Shown one piece after another: positions 33,648 to 49,146 of a DNA stretch of 64,000 nucleotides. Source of the stretch: Impatiens glandulifera (Eukaryota; Streptophyta; Magnoliopsida; Ericales; Balsaminaceae); contig NC_061869.1 in the NCBI RefSeq assembly GCF_907164915.1, forward strand, positions 42,963,771 to 43,027,770. Reading direction: 5' to 3'. Each line of letters begins with the position of its first letter. Position 1 is the stretch's first letter. Under the pieces are notes generated by a model. The model saw nothing but the letters and a program-made list of their open reading frames with translations. It had not been told where the DNA came from and ran no database searches. The translations under genes were made by a program, and so were the position numbers.

Positions 33648-34193
33648 TTGTAATTTTCATGCATATGAAAAAAAAAGACAATAATAACCCTAGATTTTGC
33701 ATTATAATTTTGAATAATTAAGTCAATGGTCAAATTGTTTAATATTTGACTTGTATTGGAATGAATTGTATTATTTACCTTGTTGTAACGTTAACAACCC
33801 CTTGTTATTATTGGCTTCAATGATTGCCTGGAACTATGAATATTGCTTAACATATCTAATTTATTTGTTACAAAACATTTTATTAACTTACTATGACATT
33901 TGAAGATTTTAGCTATTGAAACAATTGATTTTTTTTATATCTATATTTAAAATTTTCCATACGAATATATAAATTTTTATGATAAAAGACTTATATTATT
34001 TTAATTATGTATAATACCTTTTAAAAATAATATAAAAATATATTATAGTTTAACGTTAAGATATGCGAAAATAAGTTACAATTTATATTTTTTTAGTTAT
34101 TTATAATACCTTTTAAAAATAATATTAAAATATATATAATTTAATGTTAAAATACTTAAAAATAAGTTATCTTAGTTAGTTATTTATTAATGT
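33648..34193. other. AT-rich intergenic DNA
   Basis: Contains two diverged copies of a TTTTTAGTTATTTATAATACC-like stretch (near 34008 and 34092). No gene. Confidence 0.4.
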
Positions 34194-34441
34194 TTAGTTT
34201 GTTAGTTATAACTTTTATAAGGGATAATATGTACAATAAATGTACATTCAACTAATTTTGAACATCTTTTTATATATGATTTTGCTAACAATTTGGTATT
34301 AGAACATATATAGGTTTTTAGTTTGTTAGTTATAACTTTAATAAGGGATAATATGTGCAATAAATGTACATTTAACTAATTTTGAACATCTTTTTATATA
34401 TGATTTTGCTAACAATTTGGTATTAGAACGTATATAGATTT
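34194..34441. repeat. 124-bp tandem duplication, retroelement-like
   Basis: Two near-identical copies (about 34194-34317 and 34318-34441). Each ends in TTTTGCTAACAATTTGGTATTAGAAC, which looks like a decayed LTR end (TAACA) plus a tRNA-iMet primer site. It may be a relic of a Copia LTR/primer junction. Confidence 0.7.
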
Positions 34442-34649
34442 GAAATTGCTTATTATATATTTATTTTTATTTGAAATAGTTAGGATTTTGCGAATAATAC
34501 AAAATAAATAAAACTAACTTGAAGTATAAACAATTTTTATTCTATGTTCAAAATTTCAACTCTTTTAAAAAATAATTTCAAACCATGAATTGCTTAAGAT
34601 TTTAACTAATTTGTATTTCACATATTTAAATTAAAACTTATCTCTAATA

Positions 34650-34958
34650 TATATACAATATTGATGTTTAATTTTTAAAGTGTTCGAATTGTCGAGTCGA
34701 GATCTGTGGTTAATTTAGATATATATATGAGAGTAAATGAATAGTTAGGTCTGATTGTGGGTTGACCCGCTAATAAACTTAAAACGGTTAAAAATAATAT
34801 TAAAAATGTTATATGTATGTTTCGAACTCACACCCTAACAAAACAAGTACAACCCTTTAACCAACTAGGCTAATAAAACTTTATATTTTAATTTCAACAC
34901 TAAATTTGATCAACGCAGAACGTTTTAACAATATAATGTTTAACTTTATAACTAACTA

Positions 34959-34989
<31 letters not shown>

Positions 34990-36060
34990 ATGATGCTTAA
35001 TTTTCAAAATATCTGAATTGTCGGGTCGAGAGCTGTGGTTAATTTGGATATATATGTGAGAGTAAATTGATATTTGGGTCGGATTGTGTGTTGACCCGCC
35101 CATAAACTTAAAACGGTTAAAAATAAAATTAAAATTGCTATATGTATTTAGATTAACTGTAATTTTTTTCTCGATTTTATATCATTACTCGTACAAATGC
35201 TCGGACTACTTGCTAGTTCTAGTTATGTGAAGATTAAAACACAACTTGTAATAAAAAAATCACAAAGTAATCCTCTTTCTATTCTATTTGACAATTATTT
35301 TTTTGTTTTAATTTTAAATATAGAAAAATATAAAAAGAATAAAACATTTATGTAAGCCTATATACATGATCTATTATTTATTATATGTAATAAGATATAT
35401 ATTTTTTAAACTAATTTGGCAAAAAATAATTATATCTTTGTAAATATGATTTTTTTTTAATAAAATTTTTTATATATAATGATGCTTAATTTTGAAAATG
35501 TTCAGATTGTCGGTTCGAGAGTTTTCATTAATTTGGATATATATGTGAGAGTAAATGGATACTTGGGTCGGATTCTGGGTTGACCCGTCCATAAACTTAA
35601 AACGGTTAAAAATAAAATTAAAAATGCTATAGATATGTTTCAAACTCGTAACCTAACAATAACAAATACAACTCTTTAACCAACTAGACTAATAACATAT
35701 TATATTTTAAAATAAACACCAAATTTGATTAACGTGAGATATTTTTAACTAACTAATCCATATATATATAATGATGCATAATTTTGAAACTGTCCGGATT
35801 GCCGGGAGTCGAGAGCTGTGGTTAATTTGGATATATATGTGAGAGTAAATGAATATTTGAGTCGGATTTTGGGTTCAACCATACATAAACTTAAAACGGT
35901 TAAAAATAAAATAAAAAATGTTATAGGTTTGTTTCGAACTCGCAACCTAACAAAACAATTACACCTCTTTAACAAACTAGGCTAATAATACTTTATTTTT
36001 AAATTCAACGCCAAATTTAATGAACGCGGAACGTTGAAATAATATATTTTTATAGTTAAA
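34650..36060 (-). repeat. Diverged dispersed copies of the 310-bp SINE-like unit
   Basis: Partial or near-complete copies at about 34660-34930, 34985-35145, 35470-35745 and 35765-36030, recognisable by TAATGATGC, GTCGGGTCGAGAGCTGTGG and TTTCGAACTCRCAACCTAAC. They are more diverged than the main array and separated by unrelated AT-rich DNA. The last ends about 430 bp before the phosphatase start codon. Confidence 0.75.
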
Positions 36061-36176
36061 TTAAAAATGAATATAATGTTTTGTTTAAAGAAAAAGTAAT
36101 TATATTTTATTTAAATAAATGAAAATGGAATTTAAATTTTGTAAAATGATGAGAGTATTTCGATAATTACCCTGGC

Positions 36177-36492
36177 TTATATATAAAATAAAATAAAATA
36201 AAATAAAATATGCATTTTTAGAAAGAGAGATTCATTCTTGTGCTTGGAGACGAATCTCAATTTTAGGAAATGATGAGGAAATGAGGGGCTGAGATTGACC
36301 TCTGTGGGATCTGAATCCCCGATCCTTGAACGAAACCCTAATAGTCTGGGATGCTGCTTCGGTTCGATTTTTGAGTTCAATTTCATTTGACTAAATCCAT
36401 TTTCGTTGTTTGCGTTCTTCTTGTCTGATTTCCCGTCCCGTCTCCCTCTCCCGTCTCTCGTTCCCGTTCCAAGGGAAATACCATACCATAGA
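36177..36492 (+). promoter_or_regulatory. Promoter-proximal region and 5' UTR of the PP2A gene
   Basis: TTATATATAAAATAAAA at 36177 is a plausible TATA box, overlapping a short (AAAAT)n run (36184-36210). The GAGAGATTCATTC and CT-rich, less AT-rich leader that follows (36220-36492) suits a transcribed 5' UTR. No in-frame upstream ATG extends the coding frame. Confidence 0.5.
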
Positions 36493-40200
<3,708 letters not shown>

Positions 40201-41240
40201 TCAATCATACACAAATTCCATCCATCACTGGTTTGTTTTTCCATTCTCTGCTATACCTTAGATGATGATGTGCCTCTGAGGAAGGCCACCAAGTTTTCTC
40301 ATCTTTTTTTTTCTTCTATATTTTGTTTTCTGTATTATTGTTGTATATGTAAAAAAAAAGTACTAAAGAAACAGCTGTTACTGTAATTTTTCTAGACAAC
40401 CATTTTTAATGATGGATAGAAGAAGAAGAGAAAGCCTTTCCTCTGGTGTCTAGAGTCCACACACAATTGCTTGCAAGCTTAAAGAAGCACACTATTTTCA
40501 TTTGTCCAAATTAGTTATTTCAGTTGGTTTTGTTCAATTTAGTCTATAGTTAGTGAGTTAGTTACTTTTGATTTCTTTTAATTTATAGTTACACTTGATG
40601 TCCTAGTTGAAATGTTTTTTGGATAAATGATCAAACTATTGTTATTATTTAATAAGATGTTATAAAAAAAATAGGAATAGTATTTTGATCTTTTTTGTTT
40701 ATATTTCATAATTATTGTGATGTTAAAATTCAGTGGGTCATATGACTTGAAATATCATCAAACTTTGGCTTGGAATAAAGTGGTTAACTGCAATTGTAAT
40801 GTGAAATGTAGGGTGATCATTACACGGGTAAACTCCAATTATACTAAAATGTTTCGGGTAACCGAATTGTCCAACAAAGTAATTTTATTTTTTTTACTTT
40901 TTGTTAAGTGTAATTATACATTATTTTTTTTATACTTATAATTTATTATGTTATAAAATTTATAATTATTTTAAATAAAATATTTGAACTTAAATTATTT
41001 GATAATTTATAATTATGTAATATATTAAATTAAAATAGACACCAATCACGTTAATTAAATGATAATAAAACTTAAAAAAAATAATTGTGATTGATAAATT
41101 TATAATTTGAACTTATTAATTTATTTCAATATTTTATTTATAATTTATTATCCATGTATAATAAAAAAAAGTGTTAATCTAAAAACATATTAATAATTTT
41201 TAAATTTAATAAATAAACGTATTAATTATTATTAATGAGA
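40201..41240. other. PP2A 3' UTR, then AT-rich intergenic DNA
   Basis: The 3' UTR probably ends within 40201-40460. Beyond that the sequence is AT-rich without gene or bounded repeat. A short ORF at 40717-40941 has no known domain. Confidence 0.45.
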
Positions 41241-41249
41241 TAATTTTTG

Positions 41250-43990
41250 TTCGGTTATGGTTGAAGCTGGAATATCTACGTAAGATGAAAAGTCTTACAA
41301 GTAAGTTATATCAAAAACATCAATTATATTCTCAACGTATACTAGAAGGCACGTCTTTACAAGAACATTTATCATCTTTTAAAGAAATTGTTGCTAATTT
41401 GAAAGTTTTGAAACTCGAGTATTATGACGAGGATTTAACCTAGATTTTATTGTGTTTGTTGCCCTTGTCTTATATCACGTTACATGATACTATTTTATTA
41501 AGTTGTGATATTCTCGTAACAAATGATGTTTATTATGCGTTATTCTCTAAATAGAAGATGAAATAACTTATTAGTAATTCTGATGGTTTATGAGAGAGAC
41601 ATATTGCCCGAGAGAGAAGCCGTGAAATGGGTTCAAAAGGCGATAAAAAACAAATGATAGTCAAGAAAACCATGAAAGACTTGCAATAATTGCAAGAAAG
41701 AAGACCAAAACAATCAGAGGGTTGGAAACTATATAATAAAGATAAGAAAAATTATGGCATTATAACTAAAACTAGACTAAAATTTTTGGCAAAAATATTA
41801 TTGTTGAAATCGAAGACAGTGAACTTCTCATGGTTTCTATTTGCGATGCAAAGTTCGTAAAATGAATGGATACTCGATTCTGGTTCTACGTATCTTATGT
41901 GTTTCAACTAGGACTTCTTTTCAACAAATGATATAGTTTCCACGAATGTTGTATTAATGAGAAACAATTTATCATGTAAAATCGTGAGTATAAAAACAAT
42001 ACAAATCAAGATATTTTATAGAGCTGTTCGGACACTTGATGATGTGAGACATGTTTTTTCCTTAAAGAGAAATTTAATTTCTCTTAATACCATCGATTAA
42101 AATGGTATAAGTACACTGTAGAAGGTGGAGTAAAAAAGTTAGTAAAAGTGTTCATGTCATGATGAAATATGAAAGAAAACCTAACATTTATATGTTTGTA
42201 AAAATTTCATAGTTATAGGCGATGTTGTGGTCACCAAATCTTCTTTATATTATGATGATGTCACTAAATTGTGGCATATGCGAATTAGTCATTTGAGTGA
42301 GAATGACATGACTAAAATAAGCAAACAAGGACATATTTATGGACATAGTATTAGTAAATTAAAGTTTTGTAAAACACTATTTTCTCCACAACCATAAAAG
42401 AGTTAAATTCTATAAAGACATCCACAATGCTAAAATAAACTAAATTATATTCACTTCGATCTCTAGAGACCGTGTAGGGTGTCTTCTATGGGAGATGTCT
42501 ATTGTATGCTCACGAATATCGATGGTTACTCTTGAAAAGCTTGAGGTGTATTTTGAAGCAAAAAAGTGATGTGTTTTTTAAGTTTAAGAAGTGAAAAATT
42601 ATGATTTAGAAGTAGAAAGGGAAACCAATAAACGTTTCCGTACTCATAATGGTTTGGAATTCTATTCTGAAGAGTTTAATCTAAATGCAAGACTAAAGGA
42701 ATCGTAAATCACCAAAATAGTGTGATAGAGAGGATGAAAAAGACTTTGATGGAGAAGATGCATTGTGTTCTCCTTAATGTTAATTTATCAAAATCTTTTT
42801 GTGCTTAAGCTTAAGCTTCAACTTTAACATGTTTCTTCGTCAATTGTTCTTCGTCGACTGTGATTAATAAGCAGACTCTGCAAGAAGTATGGTATGATAT
42901 GTTTCTAATTATTATGATTTGAGAATTTTTGATTCTTTTGCGTATACTCATGTTGATAAAAGAAAATCAGAGGCTCGATTTGTAATGTGTAATTTTATCG
43001 ATTATAAATCCAGTGTAAAATGGTACAAGTTATGATGTCCAGAAACTAAAAACATAATAATTAGTTGAGATGTTACTTTTGACGAAACACTCATGTTACA
43101 TGTTACATATTATATCATATATATTTTTGTGATCAAATTCGGAAAAAATCTAGCACTTCTGGCGATAAGGTTGAACAAAAATATAGAAAACAAATAGAGT
43201 TTGAAGCATATTAGAATCTAAATCCGTGAGTGTGCCTCAAACTACACTTGAGTTGTGAGACACTTCACCACCGTTTACACTATCACCGTAGATTCTATTG
43301 CTAGTGATAAGCCTAGACATGATATTAGACCTACTCGAAGACTCAGTGAATCTAATTTTTTAATTCTTGCATTGCGTGTTGTACAAGGCATTGATTCATA
43401 TGATGAACTTTCTTCATATTCTGAGGTAGTCACTTGTGATGACTTTAACAAGTGGATGATTGTCATTCAAGAGAAGATGAAATATCTTCATAAGAATGGT
43501 ATGTATATCTCATAAAATAACTTATAGAAAATAATGATATTCATTGTAAGTGGGTGTATAAAAGAAAAGAATGTACACCTAGAATTGAAGATAAAAGGTT
43601 TAAAGCGAGAATAATTACGAAAGATTAAAGTCAAATTCTGGAAATTAATTTTACTAACGTGTTTTCTCTAGCTGTGAAGCATACGATGATTCGAGTATTA
43701 CTTGACATCACGGGGATGCATAATTTGGAGCTTGAGTAAAAAATGTCAATACCGCGTTTCTACATAGAGATCTTAATGAGGACATCTATATGCATCATCT
43801 CGATAGATTTAATGTCTTAAGACAAGAGGATTGCATATTTTATTTGAAGAAATATCTCTATGGTTTAAAATAATCGACAACACAGTGGTATAAAAGATTT
43901 AACTATTTTATGATCACTCATGACCTCAAAAGAAGTGATTTTGATAGTTATGTCTCTATTAGTAACGACAACTCATTTGTTCTACTTTAA
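41250..43990 (+). pseudogene. Copia retrotransposon relic, many stops
   Basis: Reading across frames: gag UBN2 piece (41261-41443, EGTSLQEHLSSFKEIVANL); protease-like 'WILDSGSTYLMCF' counterpart near 41870; pre-integrase LWHMRISH near 42273; integrase remnants including a counterpart of 'FRTHNGLEFYSEEF' near 42640; linker; then RT pieces (CKWVYKRKE near 43545, a counterpart of 'VKHTMIRVLL' near 43677, 'YLYGLK' near 43855, and 'QWYKRF' near 43890). It stops before the YVDD motif near 43990. At least a dozen stops or frameshifts; no LTRs recognised. The gag-to-RT order in one strand shows a single old insertion. Confidence 0.8.
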
Positions 43991-44386
43991 AGTATTATAT
44001 ATAGTAGAGTTACATTGTCTACTATAAATGCATAATACATGCCATATGTATGCCCTTTTATCGGTCTCACTTCTGTTTTCAAAACATCTTTTTGAAATGT
44101 CCCGTCTTTTAGGGTGTTTCGTACGTTACAATTGGTCAAAGCCTCATGCCTTACATTCCGCTCGTAAGATCCTTCCAATAAGGGAGTGAGAAATTTTTAT
44201 CGTAGGCTCGACCACAAGTACTAATTTTTAGAAAATAAAGTTTTTGTGTCGTTTATGTTATGTTACTGAACTTCTTGTCTTATCTTTCTTTCAAATCTCG
44301 TAAAAATTAGACGAAAAGACCACTCTCTCGGGAGTTGTCTTGTCATTAAGTGAGATGAGGAACTGAAAATAAAGTTTTTTAGCATG
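43991..44386. other. Intergenic DNA before the gag-only element
   Basis: Nothing recognised; ends with the AACTT target duplication at 44387-44391. Confidence 0.4.
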
Positions 44387-44391
44387 AACTT

Positions 44392-45883
44392 TGATAGGAT
44401 CGGCTTAATCAATAGGATGTTCGGAGCAAACTCTCCTACGTCACCCCTTCTTCCATCCACCAGAAGGATTCACTATAATATGATTCAAATCAAATATAGT
44501 TTGCACACACTTAGCTCACTGGTGAACAGAATACGCTCTGTTCAACAAACAAGATGAAGAATATCACTCAGCTAAAGGATGATTTGAATCTAACTCTCTC
44601 CTGATTAACACTCAGTAAAATTAGGAAAGCAACTCACAGTATGAATATTCAAAAGCTTGATTTCTCAGTAATTTCAGTAAGCAAGATGATCGACTGATTT
44701 CTCTCTCTGTAATTCTGGCAGTTCGTCCGTTGGCCTTAGGGATCTTTAAATATGCATAGGTACCAACGGTCGAATATTCAGAATGATACGTGCCACTCTT
44801 CCATTGGAACGCCTCCATAGTACACAGTAGACTCTGAATACAAGGATCGTGGCCGTACACAACAGATAGTGCGCCGAATATTCTTCAAAGATTTACCTGT
44901 AAAACAAGTAGTGAGAAGGATATTCGTCTACGTGTCATTAGTTAATTCGTTGCATAGGGCTGTCGTACTGATCTTCACAAGAACGTGGAGCAGAAGTAGC
45001 TAACAACTATAGCACGTAGGTAGACGGGTGCTAGCTTCAAGCAACTGCTTAAGCAAAGAAATTAGACGCATTTCAATTGGACGACCTCGTCTAATGAAAT
45101 CAAACGTCCCCGTCTAATAACAGAATCCATTAGACCACCTGGTCTAAAGGGATTATACTTATGTCTAATTACAATCACTTCAGACTAATCTGAAGGAGTT
45201 AGACTGCACGTCTAACTTTCACCAGTTAGACTGCACGTCTAACTTTCTCTTTCCATTAGACTGCACGTCTAACTCCACGAGTTAAACTGCACGTCTAATT
45301 CCGTTCCACTTCAGACTAATCTGAAGGAGTTAGACTATACGTCTAACTTTCACAATCCATTAGACTGCACGTCTAACTTCGCTGAGTTAGACTGCACGTC
45401 TAAATCCACGAGTTAGATTGCACGTCTAATTCCGTTCCACTTCAGACTAATCTGAAGGAGTTAGACTATACGTCTAACTTTCATAATCCATTAAACTGCA
45501 CGTCTAACTCTACTGAGTTAGACTGCACGTCTAATTCCAAAATCCATTAGACTGCAAGTCTAACTCCGCTGAGTTAGACTACACGTCTAATTCCGAGATC
45601 CATTAGACTGTACGTCTAACTTCACGAGTTAGACTGCACGTCTAATTACGAGATCCATTAGACTGTACGTCTAACTCCACGAGTTAGACTGCACGTCTAA
45701 TATCATGCATCTAATACCAAATCAGTCCGATGAACCTCATTAGAACCAAGTCTAATGAAATTTGTTTTCAATACACCTGCATCAAAAAAAATTTGACGTA
45801 TAATTAATCCATTCATCATTTCATCATCAAAATTCCAATAGTCAAACTATTTCAACATATGGTCAAAATAATTTGACCCAACA
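44392..45883 (-). repeat. 3' LTR (element sense), with a ~200-bp deletion
   Basis: 1492 bp, TGATAGGATC...GACCCAACA on the + strand. Compared with the other LTR it lacks about 197 bp after the first 20 bases (junction near 44412), which removes the segment next to the LTR end (the U5 side in element sense). Palindrome arrays are otherwise of equal extent. Confidence 0.92.
45060..45725. repeat. Palindrome array in the 3' LTR
   Basis: TTAGACTGCACGTCTAA units separated by CTCCACGAG, CTCCGCTGAG or TTCCGAGATCCA, interleaved with longer palindromes TTCAGACTAATCTGAA and TTAGACCACCTGGTCTAA. The array reproduces, with substitutions, that of 51450-52150. Confidence 0.9.
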
Positions 45884-45897
45884 ATTTCCCCCTTTTT
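45884..45897 (-). other. Polypurine tract of the gag-only element
   Basis: On the minus strand AAAAAGGGGGAAAT stands directly before the LTR start TGTTGGGTC. Confidence 0.85.
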
Positions 45898-46076
45898 GAT
45901 GATGAGATTGAAACCCTGTATAGATAAAAAATTAAGCATTTATCATATATAATACAGGGTAAAACTTGTTCATCCATCACACATAACCATTCTCATAAAC
46001 CCATATTCTAAAAACATAGTCAAAGAAACATAGTTTAAACCAAAGTAAGAGAAATAAAATCATTGTTCTTCCCTTT

Positions 46077-49000
46077 TCACTCGAGGATCGATCGAGTTCC
46101 TTCATAGCTCATCCCTTCACCCTTCATCTCTTGACCGATTAACAGATTGCGAAAAGGAGGAAGAGTGCGACCACCACGACCGCTTCCACTGGATCTCCCA
46201 CTACGATCACCGCCATTGGCACGACCTCCTTGATCATAACCGGATTGCCCATCACGACCACCACTATTGCTTCGGCCTCCGCGATTACCACCACTTCTAC
46301 CTCCGCCTCTTTTGGTTGGCCTTGGATTTTCATCGTTGGTTGGTGCTCGCTTAGATCTGGTCCCGGTTGATACACCATACCCTCTTCTACTAGGCTCACC
46401 TTGGGTGATACGGGACTGTTCTCTTTCAGCAGGAACTTTAGCATTCTCTTTTTCTTGAAACTTTCTTGCAATGGAGTCGGCATAATCCAACCTTTCACCA
46501 TTTGTTCTTCTCAGACATCCTTGAGTTTCAATGAGCTGATCTTTGTATAATTCCATTCATTCCAAGACGTCACGATGATTATCAAAATTGATTTGACTTT
46601 CTAGACTCATCATTTCAGATTGCCGACTGAAGAGCTGCTTTTCAAATTTGGAGAAATTTAGATTTGCAACATGAGTCTCATACATATTCTTCTTCAGTGT
46701 GTTATCCAATTATTTAAGGAGATTGACACACTCAATAACTTCTTTTCTATCCTCTTTCTAGGTCTTCAAAATATTAACTATATGTGATCCCATAGCTATC
46801 ATATTTGTCTGAAGAGAGGAAAGTAGAGATGTTATCGACTTCAGAAGCTTGGTACCATCAGTCGAAGATCCTTCATTGGATGCATCATCTTGTGATTCTG
46901 CTGCCATGCTCTGAATGGGATTAACTTCAGTGTGAATCTGAAGAGATTGCTCGGGTTCACCCTTCTCAGACTCATTACCAGTTTTATTCTGCTCTTCTTC
47001 TTCCAACTCCCTTTCTGCTCTTTGAAATCTATCATATAGATTTCCCTTGCTGTGGAGAGGATGAAGAAAATTCTCATGAAGACTACCAGCAATAATACCT
47101 GGAAATGGAAAAGGCTTGAAGGTTCTGGCATTTAGATCCTGTTCCCCTTAAGACGAGGAACTCTCTTCTTCTGCATCATTGTCTTTTGAGAGTCCCCCCT
47201 CAGTTCTGGTAAGCTCAGGCTGATTAGCTTCAGCCTCCTTTTATTGAGCTTCCTCTGTTCTGACAACAGGGGATATCACAACTTCTTCTTCATTTGGAGT
47301 TTGAACAGTCTCCACAACAGTTTCTTCTTCTTGAGTTACAAGAGCTTGATCCAGCTCTTGAATTATCTCTTCTTCTTGTTCTAACGAAAGATTCTCTTGA
47401 ACGGGTTCTCTATTTTGCTCGACAATAGGTTGAGCCATTAAACGTCTTTCTTCTGCAGAAAGGTTTCCAAATTCTATCAGAAGAGCAGCAACTTGCTCAT
47501 CTGTATCAGCATTGTCAATAGAGACATCCATTGGTTCGTCTTCATCAGAGAAAATTCCAAAATAGCTCACTCCTGAGCAGTTAGCTCCATCGACGTATTG
47601 AGTGACTATTGACAGATAATCGGCCATAATATCATCTAATCTCTTTAGGTCTTTTACATCAACTTCATCACCTTTTTCAATGGGGGTTAAAATTGGCTTT
47701 TCTGGTTTCAAGGATGGGGAATAAAGCTCTTCCTCTCAGACAGACTTTGATAAGATATTTCCTTTTCAGAGCTTCCGACACCTGCGGAGTTTTATCCCAT
47801 TTGAGAACCTTCTTCTCATCTGCTACAAGCTTGCTCCATTGAGTACTTATCCCTGAACCCGTGATTACCTCATCATACTGAATAGATAATCTGTTCTGGC
47901 TCCAAGAATCAAAGATTTCCATTTTTTCAGCAGTAATATCTTTGACTTGATTCATCATGAGGTCAACAATGCATGTTGCCTCAGAAACATCTTCACTTTC
48001 TTCAATTACAACATTTTCCCCTTTTCCAACAACCTCAACAGGTTTTGGAGAAGGTCTCGGTTCACCAAACACAATTCCACATGACTGCCTTGTGGAACAC
48101 ATCAATTCATAAGAAGATACATGTTTCTTGAAAAGTCCAGGAGGAAGCTCTCCTCGAGTGACTTTCCCGGTAACTATTGAATCTTTCGAAATGTGGTTGG
48201 TGGAGAGAGGCTCTTTGACAGAAGTAGAGGGTTCTTTTTTAGTATCATTACCAGCAACTAGGGTAAGGACTGCACCTTGTTCTGGTTGGGCAAATTATGT
48301 AGCACTTGCGGCTACTTGATCAGGTTGTTGAACATGAGACTCATTCCTGTCAATATTCTCTACATTTGGACCAGCTGACTCAACAACAGGCCCTTAAGCA
48401 GATTCCTTTTCAGGAATAAAAACAGATTTTTCTTGTTCTATTACAGGAACATCAAACTTGGGCACATCGGCCAGGGGTAGAGAGAAGGTTACCTTCGATG
48501 ATGCCTTCATCGATTTAGACGCACGGGGCGCCTTTGACTTGTAACCTTTTGGAGCAGATGACCTTGAAGATCTCCGCAACTGACTGGCAGCCGGAGACAG
48601 AAGAGACATAGGAAGGGTGGCAAGTTCAACTAGACCTTGCCTAATTCTGGAATCAACAGTTTAAGAAACCTTCTTTGAAGAGCTCTTTAGGCTAGTGGAA
48701 CTAGCCTCTGATTCGTTGATAGTCTTGGATCTCTTTGCTCTCGTTGACAAGATGGAAGTAGCTGGCTGTTTAGATCGAATAATCGATTTTCCACCTGTCT
48801 ATTGGCTAGAAGCACCCGAATGCGTTTCCTTAAGATTCTTCATTCTAACTAGAGTGTTGGCAACTGTGAACACATTATATACCCTGGTTGAGTTGATCGG
48901 TTCTGGTTCGCCCATCGGAACCCTCAAATGTTCCAACAAACGACTTAGTTGAGCAGCAAACGTTATACTTTCTTTGTTCTCCTGGTTAATGGAGAAGCAT

Positions 49001-49146
49001 AGATTGATGAATAATGTTGAGACCTAGTTTACCTGGTTCCCCTTTGAAATGGCACACATATAGTCAAATCGATCTTGACTATAGAGGTTGAAAGAACCAG
49101 CCTTCCCCTGAAGCGCTTTTGCCACCACATCATTCAGCAAAATAAA
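46077..49146 (-). pseudogene. Second long frame of the element, non-pol, broken
   Basis: Minus-strand blocks in order: 48394-48609 (Ser/Lys-rich, basic), 47677-48105, 47241-47711 (acidic, Glu-rich), 46758-47006 and 46077-46556 (ends with an Arg/Gly-rich RGG-like tract, with RGGGRSGGNRGGRSNSGGR). They look like pieces of one protein of several hundred residues that began in the 3' part of the gag frame (see next entry), interrupted by stops. No pol motif occurs. Proteins of this build (gag-like or 'putative plant transposon protein' N-terminus, acidic middle, RGG tail) are familiar to me from repeat-rich Lamiales genomes, but their role is unknown to me. Confidence 0.55.

Noticed and set aside
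33448..33733. Poly-Asn (+) and poly-Tyr (-) proteins
   Set aside because: Translations of the AAT microsatellite.
46139..46501. Alternative Val/Ala-rich ORF on the minus strand
   Set aside because: Out-of-frame shadow of the Arg/Gly-rich tract in 46077-46556.
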